The notes under the pieces: generated by a model
What the model saw: only the letters and a program-made list of their open reading frames with translations
What the model was told of the DNA's origin: nothing
The model's database searches: none
Position numbers and translations under genes: made by a program
DNA from: Eurosta solidaginis
Taxonomy: Eukaryota; Arthropoda; Insecta; Diptera; Tephritidae
NCBI RefSeq assembly: GCF_040869045.1
Contig: NC_090319.1
Span: forward strand, 236,523,832 to 236,587,831
DNA length: 64,000 nt
Reading direction: 5' to 3'
Shown: positions 1 to 10,218 of the stretch, one piece after another
Numbering within the stretch: the stretch's first letter is position 1
Layout of the letters: each line of letters starts with the position of its first letter

Positions 1-11
1 GTACTCGGTAC

Positions 12-384
12 TTACAGGTCTGTGAGCGGAAAAGGTTGGCCACATCCCTTAATTGTGGTAGGAGTGTATTTGGAAGGAGTGGAGTGTATTTGGAGGCAAA
101 TTGGTGCATAATTGTTGTGTAATTGAGTGGAAATTGGAGCGAAATTAGTAGCGAAAATGGAAGCCAATAGAAGATATGGCACACAATGTTTGTCAACGTA
201 GTGTGGCCTCAAGCGATGTCGAGGGGCATTGTTGAGGCGGGCACTCGGCACTCACAGGTCTGTGTGCGGAAAAGGTTGGTCACATCCCTTGATTTAAATT
301 GTGATGGTGTTGGTGTTGAGGACGGCGCATAATTGTATGCCAAGCTCACTTCGTTTGTCGACGTAGTGCGGCCCTTAAGCAACA
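12..384 (+). repeat. Copy A version of the leader subrepeats
   Basis: Two imperfect units of about 240 bp: first core near 35, second near 274, with TTTGTC(A/G)ACGTAGTG trailers near 188 and 354. This matches 9643-10018 of copy B, apart from a 3-base deletion near 174. No protein-coding signal is present; the frames crossing it are shadows. Confidence 0.5.
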
Positions 385-403
385 TCTAAGCAAAACCAAG
401 CGC

Positions 404-562
404 CGCTAAATATCTCAATCTGGTTAACTTGTTAACCAGATACTGAGATATCAAAATCAATGAAAGAGGGACCCTGAGGCAAACACGGAACTCGCGGTGG
501 AGTTGCCGTGCAACCGGGTGCCATTACCCGAAAATGGAAGAGGAGGATGGATAGTCCTCCTC
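404..562 (+). other. Two hairpin-forming motifs upstream of the LINE tail
   Basis: At about 408-450 an 11-base stem (ATCTGGTTAAC with GTTAACCAGAT) is extended by ATCTCA and TGAGAT. At about 540-562 an 8-base stem (GAGGAGGA with TCCTCCTC) is visible. Both are kept at 10042-10084 and 10174-10196 in copy B. They may be structured RNA elements of the LINE leader or the edge of an internal deletion. No function can be assigned. Confidence 0.4.
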
Positions 563-584
563 GGCCAAACCAAGGCTGGTTGAC

Positions 585-974
585 TTGAACACCCCAGCTC
601 ACCGCATTGGTACCAACTTGATGGGCCGAAGATCAACGGACATTGATCTGTGTTTTACACCGGAGGTAAGTCTTCACGACAGGGACTCCCGTAATTCACG
701 TTCTTTCGTCTTTCTCGCTAGTCGTAGAGAAATGCTAGGCGTATTATTTATGGCTAACCTACTGAATGGACTAATTTCTAGCCCCTTTCTTTTGAACGAA
801 GTAAACTTCAATGTCCCATCTCGAGCGTCAAGGCATTACAAACCTCTTCTCTTGAGGCAGTGCAGAACTAATTTCCAATTAAATGAAACTTTTCGGTGTT
901 TGTGTCATGATTTTAACTCTCATTCGAATTCATTTGATATAACGGATTCACTTTTTACTATAAGGAAAAAATAA
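585..974 (+). pseudogene. C-terminal tail of a non-LTR retrotransposon polyprotein (copy A)
   Basis: A 129-residue open frame. Its C-terminal half (VPSRASRHY, RTNFQLNE, LCHDFNSHSNSFD) resembles the region downstream of the reverse transcriptase in jockey/CR1-like LINEs, which typically ends in a basic residue-rich stop such as the TIRKK here. No RT motifs precede it, so it is a remnant joined to leader-like sequence by internal deletion or 5' truncation. An A-rich stretch after the stop (about 963-1005) fits a LINE 3' end. The assignment rests on motif resemblance only; the reading frame itself is clear and identical in copy B. Confidence 0.45.
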
Positions 975-1309
975 ATAAAATAAATAAAAAATATAAAAAA
1001 AATCTTTATATGCTAAAAGCGTTAACTTATTTAACAATTTACTATATGTAAAATTTTCAACTGTTATGTATATAATACTCAGCTGTTGATTTCTTTTTGT
1101 AGCTGAGCAGTTTTAGATATCGACGCTTAACAAACCTCCGCCTATCAACAACTCGGCAAGAAACAAAATCTGTGCGTAATGCGAATGCGCCCTTCGTGTC
1201 AGTTTGGTGGGCTTTGGAGGATATTAATCCGTAGGGTTTATTATTATTGTTATTACTATTATTATTATTATTACTACTACCTAGTAGTTTAAGTTTTAGG
1301 CCTAAACAG
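975..1309 (+). other. AT-rich LINE 3' region with (TTA)n tract
   Basis: No gene. The stretch starts with an A-rich tail, continues through AT-rich sequence and ends in a TTATTATTG/TTATTACTA tract (1237-1277). That tract abuts the A/T-rich tail of the minus-strand R1-like LINE, so two retroposon tails face each other. The same arrangement is at 10609-10943. Confidence 0.4.
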
Positions 1310-1536
1310 CCGTAATAATAAATAAATTAAATTAAATTAAATTATTATTTTTTTTTTGTTACGTGGAAGGAGGAAATGTTTTATGCACTAACCGGGTTGT
1401 TAAGCCTCGGTGCTACCTCTGTAGCAGCGAGCCTCTCCGAGTGTAGGACTCCCTTTCTTTTTCTTCATGGGCTACCTAACATAGCATAACTTCGGGTACC
1501 GAAGCGCGCTACGTGAGCTCTCTGGCTACTCTCACG

Positions 1537-2124
1537 TTACTGGGTTAAGCAGTCGACTTCTCCATGTGGCCGTTCTAACCATGGCTCCAGCTCGGGAATC
1601 AGTTCCCTGGTCCACTTGCCAGGGGTACTGCAGCTCCATTGCTGTTGCCAGCGTCGGATTGAATCTTTTCGCGCCTGCGCGGCAGCAACATATCTGCATA
1701 CTTCTCCTCGGAGGTGGTAAATTGATTTCCTCTCCCCAGCGAGAAGATGTATCGGTATGGTTCCCGCAATAACAAGAACTGCGTCTGCGGATACCGTGCG
1801 GTAAGCTGAGGCAAATCGTAGAGCCCCTCTGCGTTGGACAGAAGCAATAGCTGCTCGGTACTTTCGGAATTTCATTGCATCCGCCCAAATTTCTGCACCG
1901 TACAAGAGTATAGAATCCGAAGCGGAAGCAAACAGCTTTCTTATACATGGCCTTGGCCCGCCTGTGTTTGCCATTAATCGACTTAAGTATCCTATGGTCT
2001 GTGCAGTTGTCTCGCAGGCTCCTTGAAAGTGTTCCGATAAGGTTATCTTGCTATCTAGCCTCATCCCAAGGTATTTCGTGGAGCTGCGTGTTTGTACTTG
2101 TTGTTCTCCAACCATCATATTCAT
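1537..2124 (-). pseudogene. R1-like LINE: RT thumb and C-terminal domain (copy A)
   Basis: A 195-residue fragment. It contains KYLGMRLD (RT motif after the catalytic box), ILLYGAEIWADAM, LRFASAYRTVSADA and VIAGTIPIHLLA, a signature seen in R1/LOA-clade elements. It ends at a stop at 1537, followed by about 230 bases of 3' untranslated sequence. In copy B the same frame has a TAG at 11621-11623. Confidence 0.78.
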
Positions 2125-2153
2125 AATGATGGGAATTCGTCTCTTCGTGAGGA

Positions 2154-2516
2154 TTACGATCTCAGTTTTCGCTGTCGCGAGCCATGGTCACTCATCCATC
2201 TATTTACACTGCGCATTACTTTGTTTAATTTAAGCTTCGCCAGCTCGCAGTTCTGTGCTGTAATTACGGCAGCCACGTCGTCTGCGAAAGCGACAAGAAA
2301 AGCACTTTCTGGCATGTGCAAACGAAGGAGGCTGTCATATGAAGCATTCCAGAGGTCGGAATCTAACACCGATCCCTGGGCTGCTCCACCTGTTAGTCTC
2401 ACCTTTCTCTGGCCTTGATTTGTTTCGTACGTGAGCCAGTGATCTTTTAGGTAGTCCCTTAATATGGCTAGTAGATAAGGAGGTACCTTGAAATAGTGTT
2501 TCAGCGCATCGAGCAT
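2154..2516 (-). pseudogene. R1-like LINE: RT catalytic core (copy A)
   Basis: A 120-residue fragment with GGAAQGSVL followed by the catalytic FADDVAAV. The FADD form of the Y/FxDD box and the GxxQGSxL motif place it in the palm of a non-LTR reverse transcriptase. The normal NAF-type motif just upstream is separated by a frameshift near 2520. It continues in a different frame into the C-terminal domain at 2124. Confidence 0.78.
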
Positions 2517-2580
2517 GTCGTCCTACCTGACGGAATTGAAGGCATTTTTCACGTCCAGCGTGACCAGTAAGACAACCGGC

Positions 2581-3721
2581 CTAGCTTGGTGGCACGCGGT
2601 TTCGGCTTTCCTGACCTTTCCGGTACCCATGCTGCCGATGGGACAGACCACCTCCATCTTCAATGGCTGCTATCAGCCGTTGTTTAAGGAGGATTTCCAT
2701 CATTTTCCCGGAAATGTCGAGCATGCATAATGGTCGAAAAGACGACGGGGAGTTCGGGTCTCCCTTGCCTTTCGGGATTAGCACGAGGTGCGCTATATTC
2801 CACATTGTAGGAAAGATCCTGGCTTCCAGGCATTTGTTATACATATGAAGCAGCAGCATAGGACTGCTCTTAGCAGCCAGTCTTATTGCTTCAGCTGGTA
2901 TCCCATCCGGTCCTGGCGCTTTACCGGGCTTCATTCTGTGAAGGGCCGCTTTTAGCTCAAGTTCACTGAACGGCTGCACGTCGTGGTCTCCGTGGGTGAC
3001 GTGGTCACCCTCTCTGCTTGTGCGAGTGAGGAACAGGGCATCTACTATACTTCGCATCTTTCCCTCATCCATCGTTTGGTTCGGTGGGCGGAATTTCCGC
3101 ATTACTATTTTATACCCTTGTCCCCAGGGATCACGATCAACTTCTTTGCAAAGCTTTTTCCAGCTATCAAGTTTGCTTTGCTTTATGGCGGAACAGAGAA
3201 CCTTTTTTGCTCTTTTGTATGCCTCCGCATGCTCTATCGCATCAGGCCTGCTGCATGCGTGGGTTGCCAGCCTTCGCTTTCTGTGGCATACCCTGCGTAA
3301 TTCGGCGATTTCGCTACTCCACCAGTGCTCTTGTTTTTTACCTCTCCTAGGCCCTTTTCGTGGCATTGAGGTCTTGCATGCGTGGTTCAGGCAACGCATG
3401 GTGGCTTCTACCGTACCATTCGCCGGTTCGGCACTGTCGACTATCTGTGGTGCGCTCGCTTGTACAACAGCGGAGAACTTTGCAGCGTCAACCTTAGAGG
3501 CGTCCCATTTTGTTTTCATACGGGACGGTCTCCCTGTCCGACTTTGCCCTGAGTCATTAAGATGGAAGGTGATGCAGTTGTGGTCACTACCCGTGAGATC
3601 CTCCATCACCCTCCATCCAACCGCCTTTAGCCGCAGGTTTTCCGATACTAATGTAATATCAGGGATAGAGTGTCCAAAGCGTGATCGCCGATATTTCGGG
3701 TCGTGCCGGTATTCAGAATGA
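2581..3721 (-). pseudogene. R1-like LINE: end of endonuclease and start of RT (copy A)
   Basis: The frame stays open upstream of the first start-like codon at 3609 as far as the (ATT)n tract, so this is the inside of a longer polyprotein, not a gene start. The upstream part and first residues form the end of an AP-endonuclease domain (VMEDLTGSDHN, catalytic SDH). A linker follows, then the RT N-terminal part with MKPGKAPGPDGIP, LVLIPKGKGDP and SFRPLCMLD. It breaks at GYRKG, where a frameshift ends the frame in a stop at 2581. The rest of the RT continues in another frame at 2516-2154. The role when intact is target-primed reverse transcription. Confidence 0.8.
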
Positions 3722-3730
3722 CCAATCCAA

Positions 3731-3731
<1 letters not shown>

Positions 3732-3781
<50 letters not shown>
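3732..3781. repeat. (ATT)n microsatellite (copy A)
   Basis: About 16-17 TTA/ATT units lie between the truncated end of the R1-like LINE and the 140-bp hairpin. Copy B (13366-13421) has two more units. Confidence 0.95.
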
Positions 3782-3783
3782 GG

Positions 3784-3923
3784 GGGTTCGAATCGAGCTC
3801 AAGGCCTAACAATAATTTTTTATCATTATTATTGTTATGATAAATTTCAATTAAGAAAAAATTTATCATAACAATAATAATGATAAAAAAATTATTGTTA
3901 GGCCTTGAGCTCGATTCGAACCC
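3784..3923. mobile_element. Palindromic foldback element, B-box-like ends (copy A)
   Basis: The left arm 3784-3847 (64 nt) and right arm 3859-3923 (65 nt) are perfect reverse complements except for a T6/A7 run-length difference; the loop 3848-3858 is CAATTAAGAAA. Both ends carry GGGTTCGAATCGAGCTC reading inward, close to the tRNA B-box GGTTCGANTC. Flanking bases on the right (GCGATCTTCAAATCAG, read in reverse) look like the preceding tRNA arm. It sits between an (ATT)n tract and a CTR element. It could be a SINE-derived foldback element. It is too short to encode protein. Confidence 0.75.
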
Positions 3924-4194
3924 GCGATCTTCAAATCAGTAGCCGATATAACATCAAAAATAATAATAACAAGTAAGGAAGGCTAAGTTCGGGTGTAACC
4001 GAACATTACATACTCAGTTGAGAGCTATGGAGACAAAATAAGGGAAATCACCATGTAGGAAAATGGACCTAGGGTAACCCTGGAATGTGGTTGTATGACA
4101 TGTGTATCAAATGGAAGGTATTAAAGAGTATTTTAAGAGAGAGTAGGCCATAGTTCTATTGATGGACGCCATTTAGGGATATCGCCATAAAGGT

Positions 4195-5600
4195 GGACCA
4201 GGGCTGACTCTAGAATTTGTTTGTACGATATGGGTATCAAATGAAAGGTGTTACTGAGCATTTTAAGAGGGAGTGGGCCTTAGGTCTATCGGTGGACGCC
4301 TTTTCGAGATATCGCCATTAAGGTGGACTAGGGGTGACTCTAGAATGTGTTTGTACGATATGGGTATCAAATGAAAGGTGGTAATGAGTATTTTAAAAGG
4401 GAATGGGCTTTAGTTCTATAGGTGAACGCCTTTTCGAGAAATCGCCATAAAGGTGGACCAGGGGTGACTCTAGAATATGTTTGTACGATATGGGTATCGA
4501 ATGAAAGCTGTTAATGAGTATTTTGAAAAGGAGTGATCCTTAGTTCCATAGGTCGACGCCGTTTCGAGATATCGCCATATCAAACGAAAGGTTTTACTGA
4601 GCATTTTAAGAGGGAGTGGGCATGAGGTCTATAGGTGGACGCCTTTTCGAGATATCGTCATTAGGGTGGGCAGGGGTGACTCTAGAATGTGTTTGTACGA
4701 TATGGGTATCAAACGAAAGGTGTTACTGAGCATTTTAAGAGGGAGTGGGCATTAGGTCTATAGGTGGACGCCTTTTCGAGAAATCGCCATTAGGGTGGGC
4801 CAGGGGTGACTCTAGAATGTTTGTACGATATGGGTATCAAACGAAAGGTGTTACTGAGCATTTTAAGAGGGAGTGGGCATTAGGTCTATAGGTGGACGCC
4901 TTTTCGAGATATCGCCATTAGGGTGGGCCAGAGGTGACTCTAGAATGTGTTTGTACGATATGGGTATCAAATGAAAGGTGGTAATGAGTATTTTAAAAGG
5001 GAGTAATCCTTAGTTCAATAGGTGGACGCCTTTTCGAGATATCGCCATAAAGGTGGACCAGGGGTGACTCTAGAATGTTTGTACGATATGGGTATGAAAC
5101 GAAAGGTGTTACTGAGCATTTTAAGAGGGAGTGGACATTAGGTCTATAGGTGGACGCCTTTTCGAGATATCGCCATTAGGGTGGGCCAGGGGTGACTCTA
5201 GAATGTTTGTACGATATGGGTATCAAACGAAAGGTGTTACTGAGCATTTTAAGAGGGAGTGGACATTAGGTCTATAGGTGGACGCCTTTTCGAGATACCG
5301 CCATTAGGGTGGGCCAGGGGTGACTCTAGAATGTTTGTACGATATGGGTATCAAACGAAAGGTGTTACTGAGCATTTTAATAGGGAGTGGGCATTAGGTC
5401 TATAGGTGGACGCCTTTTCGAGATATCGCTATTAGGGTGGGCCAGGGGTGACTCTAGAATGTTTGTACGATATGGGTATCAAACGAAAGGTGTTACTGAG
5501 CATTTTAATAGGGAGTGGGCATTAGGTCTATAGGTGGACGCCTTTTCGAGATATCGCCATTAGGGTGGGCCAGGGGTGACTCTAGAATGTGTTTGTACGA
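4195..5600 (+). repeat. CTR array of element C1
   Basis: Units of about 126-130 bp start at the landmark GACTCTAGAAT (near 4206, 4336, 4467, 4680, 4809, 4938, 5066, 5192, 5322, 5451, 5578). Each contains GATATGGGTATCAAA, GGTGGACGCC and CGAGATATCGCCAT. One unit near 4567 is shortened. The last units are almost identical, which suggests recent local amplification. Confidence 0.9.
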
Positions 5601-6133
5601 TATGGATATCAAATTAAAGGTATTAATGAGGGTTTTAAAAGCGAGTGGCCCTTAGATGTATATGTGAAGGCGTTCTCGGGATATCGACCAAAATGTGGAC
5701 CAGGTGATCCAGAAAATCATCTGTCGGGTACTGCTAATTTATTTATATATGGAATACCACTAACAGTATTCCTGCCAAGATTCCAAGGGCTGTTGATTTC
5801 GCCTTGTAGAACTTTTTCATTTTCTTCTACTTAATATGGTAGGTGTCACACCCATTTTACAAAGTTTTTTCCAAAGTTATATTTTGCGTCAATAAACCAA
5901 TCCAGTTACAATGTTTCATCCCTTTTTTCGTATTTGGTATAGAATTATGGCATTTTTTTATTTTTCGTAATTTTCGATATCGATAAAGTGGGCGTGGTTA
6001 TGGTCGGATTTCGGCCATTTTTTATATCGAGATAAAGTGAGTTCGGGTAAGTACGTGTGCTAAGTTTAGTAAAGATACATCTATTTTTGCTCAAGTTATT
6101 GTGTTAACGGCCGAGCGGAAGGACAGACGGTGG

Positions 6134-7640
6134 ACTGTGTATAAAACCTGGGCGTGGCTTCAACCGATTTCGCCCTTTTTCACAGAAAACAGTTATCGTC
6201 CTATGAGCCAAGCCTCTACCAAATTTCACAAGGATTGGTTAATTTTTGTTCGACTTATGGCATTAAAAGCATCCTAGACAAATTAAATGAAAAAGGGCGG
6301 AGCCACGCCCATTTTGAAATTTTCTTTTATTTTTGTAATTTGTTGCACCACATCATTACTGGAGTTGAATGTTGGCATAATTTACTTATATGCTGTAAAG
6401 ATATTAACTCTTATTTTAAAATTTGAATTTAAAAAATTTTTTTTTTAAAAAGTGGGCGTGGTCGTTCTCCGATTTTGCTAATTTTTATTAAGCAAACATA
6501 AAGTAATAAGTGTAATGTTCCTGCCAAATTTCATCATGATATCTTTAACGACTGCCAAATTACAGCTTGCAAAACTTCTAAATTACCTTCATTTAAAAGT
6601 GGGCGGTGCCACGCCCAATGGCCAAAATTTTACTAGTTTTCTATTCTGCGTCATAAGCTCAACTCACCTACCAAGTTTCATTGCTTAATGCGTATTTGGT
6701 AATGAATTATCGCACTTTTTTGATTTTTCGAAATTTTCGATATCGAAAAATTGGGCGTGGTTATTGTCCGATATCGTTCATTTTAAATAGCGATCTGAGA
6801 TGAGTGCCCAGGAACATATATACCAAATTTCATGAAGATACCTCAAAATTTACTCAAGTTATCGTGTTAACGGACAGACGGACGGACGGACGGACGACTG
6901 TGTATAAAAACTGGGCGTGGCATCAACCGATTTCGCCTATTTTCACAGAAAACAGTTAACGTCGTAAAATCTACTCCCCTACCAAATTTCAAAAGGATTG
7001 GTTAATTTTTGTTCGACTTATGGCGTGAAAAGTATCCTAGAAAATTAAATGAAAAAGGGCGGAGCCACGCCCATTTTGAAATTTTCTTTTATTTTTGTAT
7101 TTTGTTGCACCATATCATTACTGGAGTTGAATGTTGACAGAATTTACTTATATACTGTAAAGATATTAAATTTTTTGTAAAAATTTTACTTTAAAAAAAA
7201 ATTTTTTTTAAAAGTGGGCGTGGTCCTTCCCCGATTTTGCTAATTTTTATTAAGCGTACATATAGTAATAGTAGTAACGTTCCTGACAAATTTCATCATG
7301 ATATCTTCAACGACTGCCAAATTACACCTTGCAGAAGTTTTAAATTACCTTCTTTTAAAAGTGGGCGGTGCCACGCCCATTGTCCAAAATTTTACTAATT
7401 TTATATTCTGCGTCATAAGTTCAACTCATCTACCAAGTTTCGTCGCTTTATCGGTCTTTTGTAATGAATTATCGCACTTTTTCGGTTTTTCGAAATTTTC
7501 GATATCGAAAAAGTGGGCGTGGTTATAGTCCGATATCGTTCATTTTAAATAGCGATCTGAGATGAGTGCTCAGGAACCTACATACCAAATTTCATCAAGA
7601 TACCTCAAAATTTACTCAAGTTATCGTGTTAACGGACGGA
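6134..7640 (+). repeat. Duplicated body module inside C1 (about 763 bp)
   Basis: ACTGTGTATAAAA followed by TGGGCGTGG occurs at 6134 and again at 6897. The sequence after each runs in parallel: AAAACAGTTA, GGCGGAGCCACGCCCATT, CTGGAGTTGAATGTTG, AAAAGTGGGCGTGGTC, TTTCATCATGATATCTT, GTGGGCGGTGCCACGCCC, TTTTCGATATCGAAAA. CTR copies C4, C5 and C6 have a single module. Copy C2 has the same duplication. Confidence 0.8.
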
Positions 7641-7677
7641 CGGACGGACGGACGGACGGACGGACGGACGGACGGAC
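7632..7677 (+). repeat. (ACGG)n microsatellite (copy A)
   Basis: About 11 ACGG units just before ATGGCTCAATCAAA near the 3' end of C1. The copy B tract is 16 bases shorter, exactly four units. Confidence 0.95.
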
Positions 7678-7900
7678 ATGGCTCAATCAAATTTTTTTTC
7701 GATCCTGATTATTTTGATATATGGAAGTCTATATCTATCTCGATTCCTTTATATATGTACAACCAACCGTTATCCAATCAAACTTAATATACTCTGTGAG
7801 CTCTGCTCAACTGAGTATAAATATTATTATTATTATTATACAAATCGACCCAGGTTAATACGTATATCTTTTTTGTCACGTTTAACGTTTCGATGGGAAT

Positions 7901-8995
7901 CAGGGGCGTAGCTACCGCCGTATCAGCCGTATTAATTATGTGGGGCCTCCAAACTACGAGGGCCCCAACGCGCGTGCAAAAATTAATAAAAACTTCCCAA
8001 TTTTATTTTACTTCTGAAATGACAAGATTGAACACAAATAGTTTTTCTCGTTCAAAAGTTGGCAACACTACACTACATCGGTTATTATCGTTGGCTGCGG
8101 GATTTCCCCGTTTCAGTCATATACTTCATGGGGGATGCCCCCGTAAAATAATACGTCTAATCTGCATACGAACTACGGAGAGCAGTGTTCATTGAAGTGT
8201 TTAATTTAATTGTGCTTGACGTTGTAATACAATAAAAACAATTTCTTCTCCTAATTAAATAGTGTTAGTAGAGATTTGTAAAAAACAAAGAGTGAAAGGA
8301 AAAGAGATAATCCCAGCGGAGCTACGAAAAGAAAAAATAAACAGAAAAGGGAGGAGGCTATAAAAAAAATGCCCAAAATTTCTTCATTTTTTCAAACACA
8401 TTCTGTAAGTGATTGCAAAGGTAAGTATTATCCCTAAGTAAGAATTTTACTATCCAACCCATTTGTCTGATCTACCTGGGGGATTACTATTACTTTGCGA
8501 AAGCGATTGAGTTTCCGATGATTGTATTTCATAGTAAAATTATTTACAATTATTCGTATATTATTCGTATATTGGTTTGTTTATTTAAATGATTTTACTA
8601 TGGCAGACATTCGTCTGAAACTCAATCGAAAAAAAGGAACCCCCTGTTCCTAAAATGGGGGATATACTTTAAAATTAATAGTTAATCAAAGGGTATATAC
8701 CTCAAAAGTTAACCTATAATTTTTTCTTGATATTCGGTTAGATTTTGCCTTAAAAACAACTTTTTGTGTGGTGACTGCGTAAAACCCTTTATTTATGAAG
8801 ATAATCCAAGCTAAATTTGATTTCTCAACTTACGGTGAGTGATTGATTGCGAATGATTTTGAATAGCAAACCATTTCAAGCGTATGTTCACAAAATATCT
8901 TCAGTTTTAATTATCTTCGTAAAGCTGCGCATGGGCTGCGCTGCGCGTACTACCACGCGAAGAGTTTGCGGATGTCTTTACATTCACTTATCCTA
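7901..8995 (+). mobile_element. hAT transposon 5' part, cut at duplication junction (copy A)
   Basis: Starts with CAGGGGCGTAGC, a typical hAT terminal sequence, preceded by ATGGGAAT, the candidate 8-base target duplication. It contains exon 1 of the transposase gene (8369-8420, MPKISSFFQTHSVSDCK) followed by a good donor GGTAAGTA. The matching intron is cut at 8995 by the tandem-duplication junction, so exon 2 is missing here. Confidence 0.7.
8369..8420 (+). pseudogene. hAT transposase exon 1, orphaned (copy A)
   Basis: ATG at 8369 opens 17 codons (MPKISSFFQTHSVSDCK) and one extra base before the donor site GTAAGT at 8421. Short N-terminal exons of this kind occur in ZMYM-like hAT transposases. 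No acceptor or second exon follows, because the unit ends at 8995. The intron contains only AT-rich sequence, including a GATTGAGTTTC/GAAACTCAATC inverted pair near 8507 and 8618. Confidence 0.55.
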
Positions 8996-9631
8996 CAATC
9001 CATGAGTAAGGTGTTTTACTCGAAAGGCAGCAGGGTGGACGCGGTGTATCACCCTGTGGGACCCTAGGCAAGGTCTTTATAAAAAGTGCTACCGCGGGAG
9101 CAGGAGAAGCCAGTGTGATCTGGTGCACTGCATCAAACGATGCTTTGTACTCAGGTCTCACCTCACGTCCTGGGATGGCCCCCTTGTGGGAGCATCGCGG
9201 TGGCTGTGGTTTCAAACAGAGTTCACTTATGACACACGCTCTGAGTAGACTTGTTTTCCCTTGGGGGCCCAAGACCCAAGGGAATTCGGTCTCATGCTTG
9301 CCACGGCGGTCCCAATTTCATTGAGAAGCTGACCCTGAGGGGCAGATGATAGGTTGGTCACATCCCTTAAATTGTGACAAAATGCTGTATAAAAGTCGAC
9401 GAAAGATGGTGAAAGAGCGCATGTCTATCGTCAGCCGAAAAGCAATCGATAATTGTACGAGTGGGCCGGTGCTCATCTCGTCTTTTGAGATGTTTTGAGG
9501 CTGCTTTAGACTGCGCAAGCGAATAGAAGGCGTTCGCTGTGTGGATGGCCACACCCTATATGTGGCAAGATTTGACGATGTCAAATCACTGTAGTGTGGC
9601 GGACTGCAGTGCAAAGATGTTGCTGGGGCAG
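8996..9631 (+). other. Spacer between tandem copies, probable LINE leader
   Basis: No coding region is convincing here. The stretch is GC-richer than its surroundings. It carries a short palindrome (CCCTTGGG and CCCAAGGG around 9257-9281) and, near 9352-9378, one copy of a motif that recurs at 35 and 274 of copy A and at 9667 and 9908 of copy B. If the duplication is a simple head-to-tail event, this is the left end of the duplicated unit and the same bases should lie just upstream of position 1. Its character and shared subrepeats suggest the untranslated leader of a plus-strand LINE, which is an inference. Confidence 0.45.
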
Positions 9632-9965
9632 GTACTCGGTACTTACAGGTCTGTGAGCGGAAAAGGTTGGCCACATCCCTTAATTGTGGTAGGAGTGTAT
9701 TTGGAAGGAGTGGAGTGTATTTGGAGGCAAATTGGTGCATAATTGTTGTGTAATTGAGTGGAAATTGGAGCGAAATTAGTAGCGAAAATGGAAGCCAATA
9801 GAAGACGATATGGCACACAATGTTTGTCAACGTAGTGTGGCCTCAAGCGATGTCGAGGGGCATTGTTGAGGCGGGCACTCGGCACTCACAGGTCTGTGTG
9901 CGGAAAAGGTTGGTCACATCCCTTGATTTAAATTGTGATGGTGTTGGTGTTGAGGACGGCGCATA
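9340..9965 (+). repeat. Imperfect subrepeats with GGTTGGTCACATCCCTT core
   Basis: Three related blocks share the core GGTTGG(T/C)CACATCCCTT followed by an ATTGTG stretch, near 9352, 9667 and 9908. The last two also share a lead-in (ACAGGTCTGTG, GCGGAAAAGG) and a trailing block related to TTTGTC(A/G)ACGTAGTG. Copy A shows the last two at about 15-58 and 254-300. Spacing is about 240-310 bp. Tandem subrepeats of this kind are common in 5' leaders of non-LTR retrotransposons; that role is inferred. Confidence 0.55.
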
Positions 9966-10218
9966 ATTGTATGCCAAGCTCACTTCGTTTGTCGACGTAG
10001 TGCGGCCCTTAAGCAACATCTAAGCAAAACCAAGCGCCGCTAAATATCTCAATCTGGTTAACTTGTTAACCAGATACTGAGATATCAAAATCAATGAAAG
10101 AGGGACCCTGAGGCAAGCACGGAACTCGCGGTGGAGTTGCCGTGCAACCGGGTGCCATTACCCGAAAATGGAAGAGGAGGATGGATAGTCCTCCTCGGCC
10201 AAACCAAGGCTGGTTGAC

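Larger units (their letters stand above)
1310..3728 (-). mobile_element. R1-like non-LTR retrotransposon, 5'-truncated (copy A)
   Basis: Read on the minus strand, the element runs from inside the endonuclease domain (3728) through reverse transcriptase to a C-terminal domain, stop at 1537 and an A/TAA-rich tail near 1350-1310. Diagnostic pieces in order: an SDHN motif of AP-endonuclease, the RT start with APGPDGIPAEA, the catalytic FADD, and a tail with FASAYRTVS and VIAGTIPI. The last two are typical of R1/LOA-group LINEs. Frameshifts near 2580 and 2130-2150 split the frame into three. The 5' end falls exactly at an (ATT)n tract. It is non-functional. Confidence 0.8.
3968..7819 (+). mobile_element. 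CTR element C1 (central tandem repeats, non-coding)
   Basis: Starts AACAAGTAAGGAAGGCTAAG and ends CTCAACTGAGTATA. Near the ends, TACTCAGTTGAG (about 4010) and CTCAACTGAGTA (about 7808) form subterminal inverted repeats. Inside are 11-12 tandem units of about 130 bp, then a body with recurrent GTGGGCGTGG boxes and GGGCGGAGCCACGCCC-type palindromes, then an ACGG microsatellite and ATGGCTCAATCAAA. No long open frame with protein features exists, so this is a non-autonomous element. Unlike copies C3-C6, the body module is duplicated (6134-6896 and 6897-7640). Confidence 0.8.
1..8995. repeat. Tandem duplication, copy A (about 9.0 kb)
   Basis: This block is repeated almost base for base at 9632-18618. 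The offset is 9631-9640 along most of its length and 9623 at the right end, and the changes of offset come from small indels and microsatellite length. By eye only a few dozen substitutions are visible, so the duplication is recent. The right edge is sharp: after TTCACTTATCCTA copy A runs into CAATCCATGAG at 8996, while copy B continues into the rest of a hAT intron. The left edge lies outside the window or at base 1. An uncollapsed haplotype in the assembly is an alternative explanation. Confidence 0.93.

Noticed and set aside
664..720. Possible intron in the LINE tail (GGTAAGTC donor, TTTCTCGCTAG acceptor)
   Set aside because: The frame is open through it, LINE polyproteins lack introns, and the interval of about 55 bases is at the lower limit; treated as chance.
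2996..3721. 241-residue plus-strand frame opposite the R1-like LINE (also 12630-13211)
   Set aside because: It is the antisense shadow of the endonuclease/RT frame, with no motifs of its own.
4195..5600. Regular 130-bp repeats as a CRISPR-like array
   Set aside because: The whole unit is repeated with no unique spacers, and the context is a eukaryotic transposon; this is a minisatellite inside an element.
7298..7528. Small protein family found in several CTR elements (also 16937, 19911 and 25434)
   Set aside because: The frame recurs only because the elements are copies of each other. It crosses palindromes and boxes conserved at DNA level and shows no protein motif or start context.
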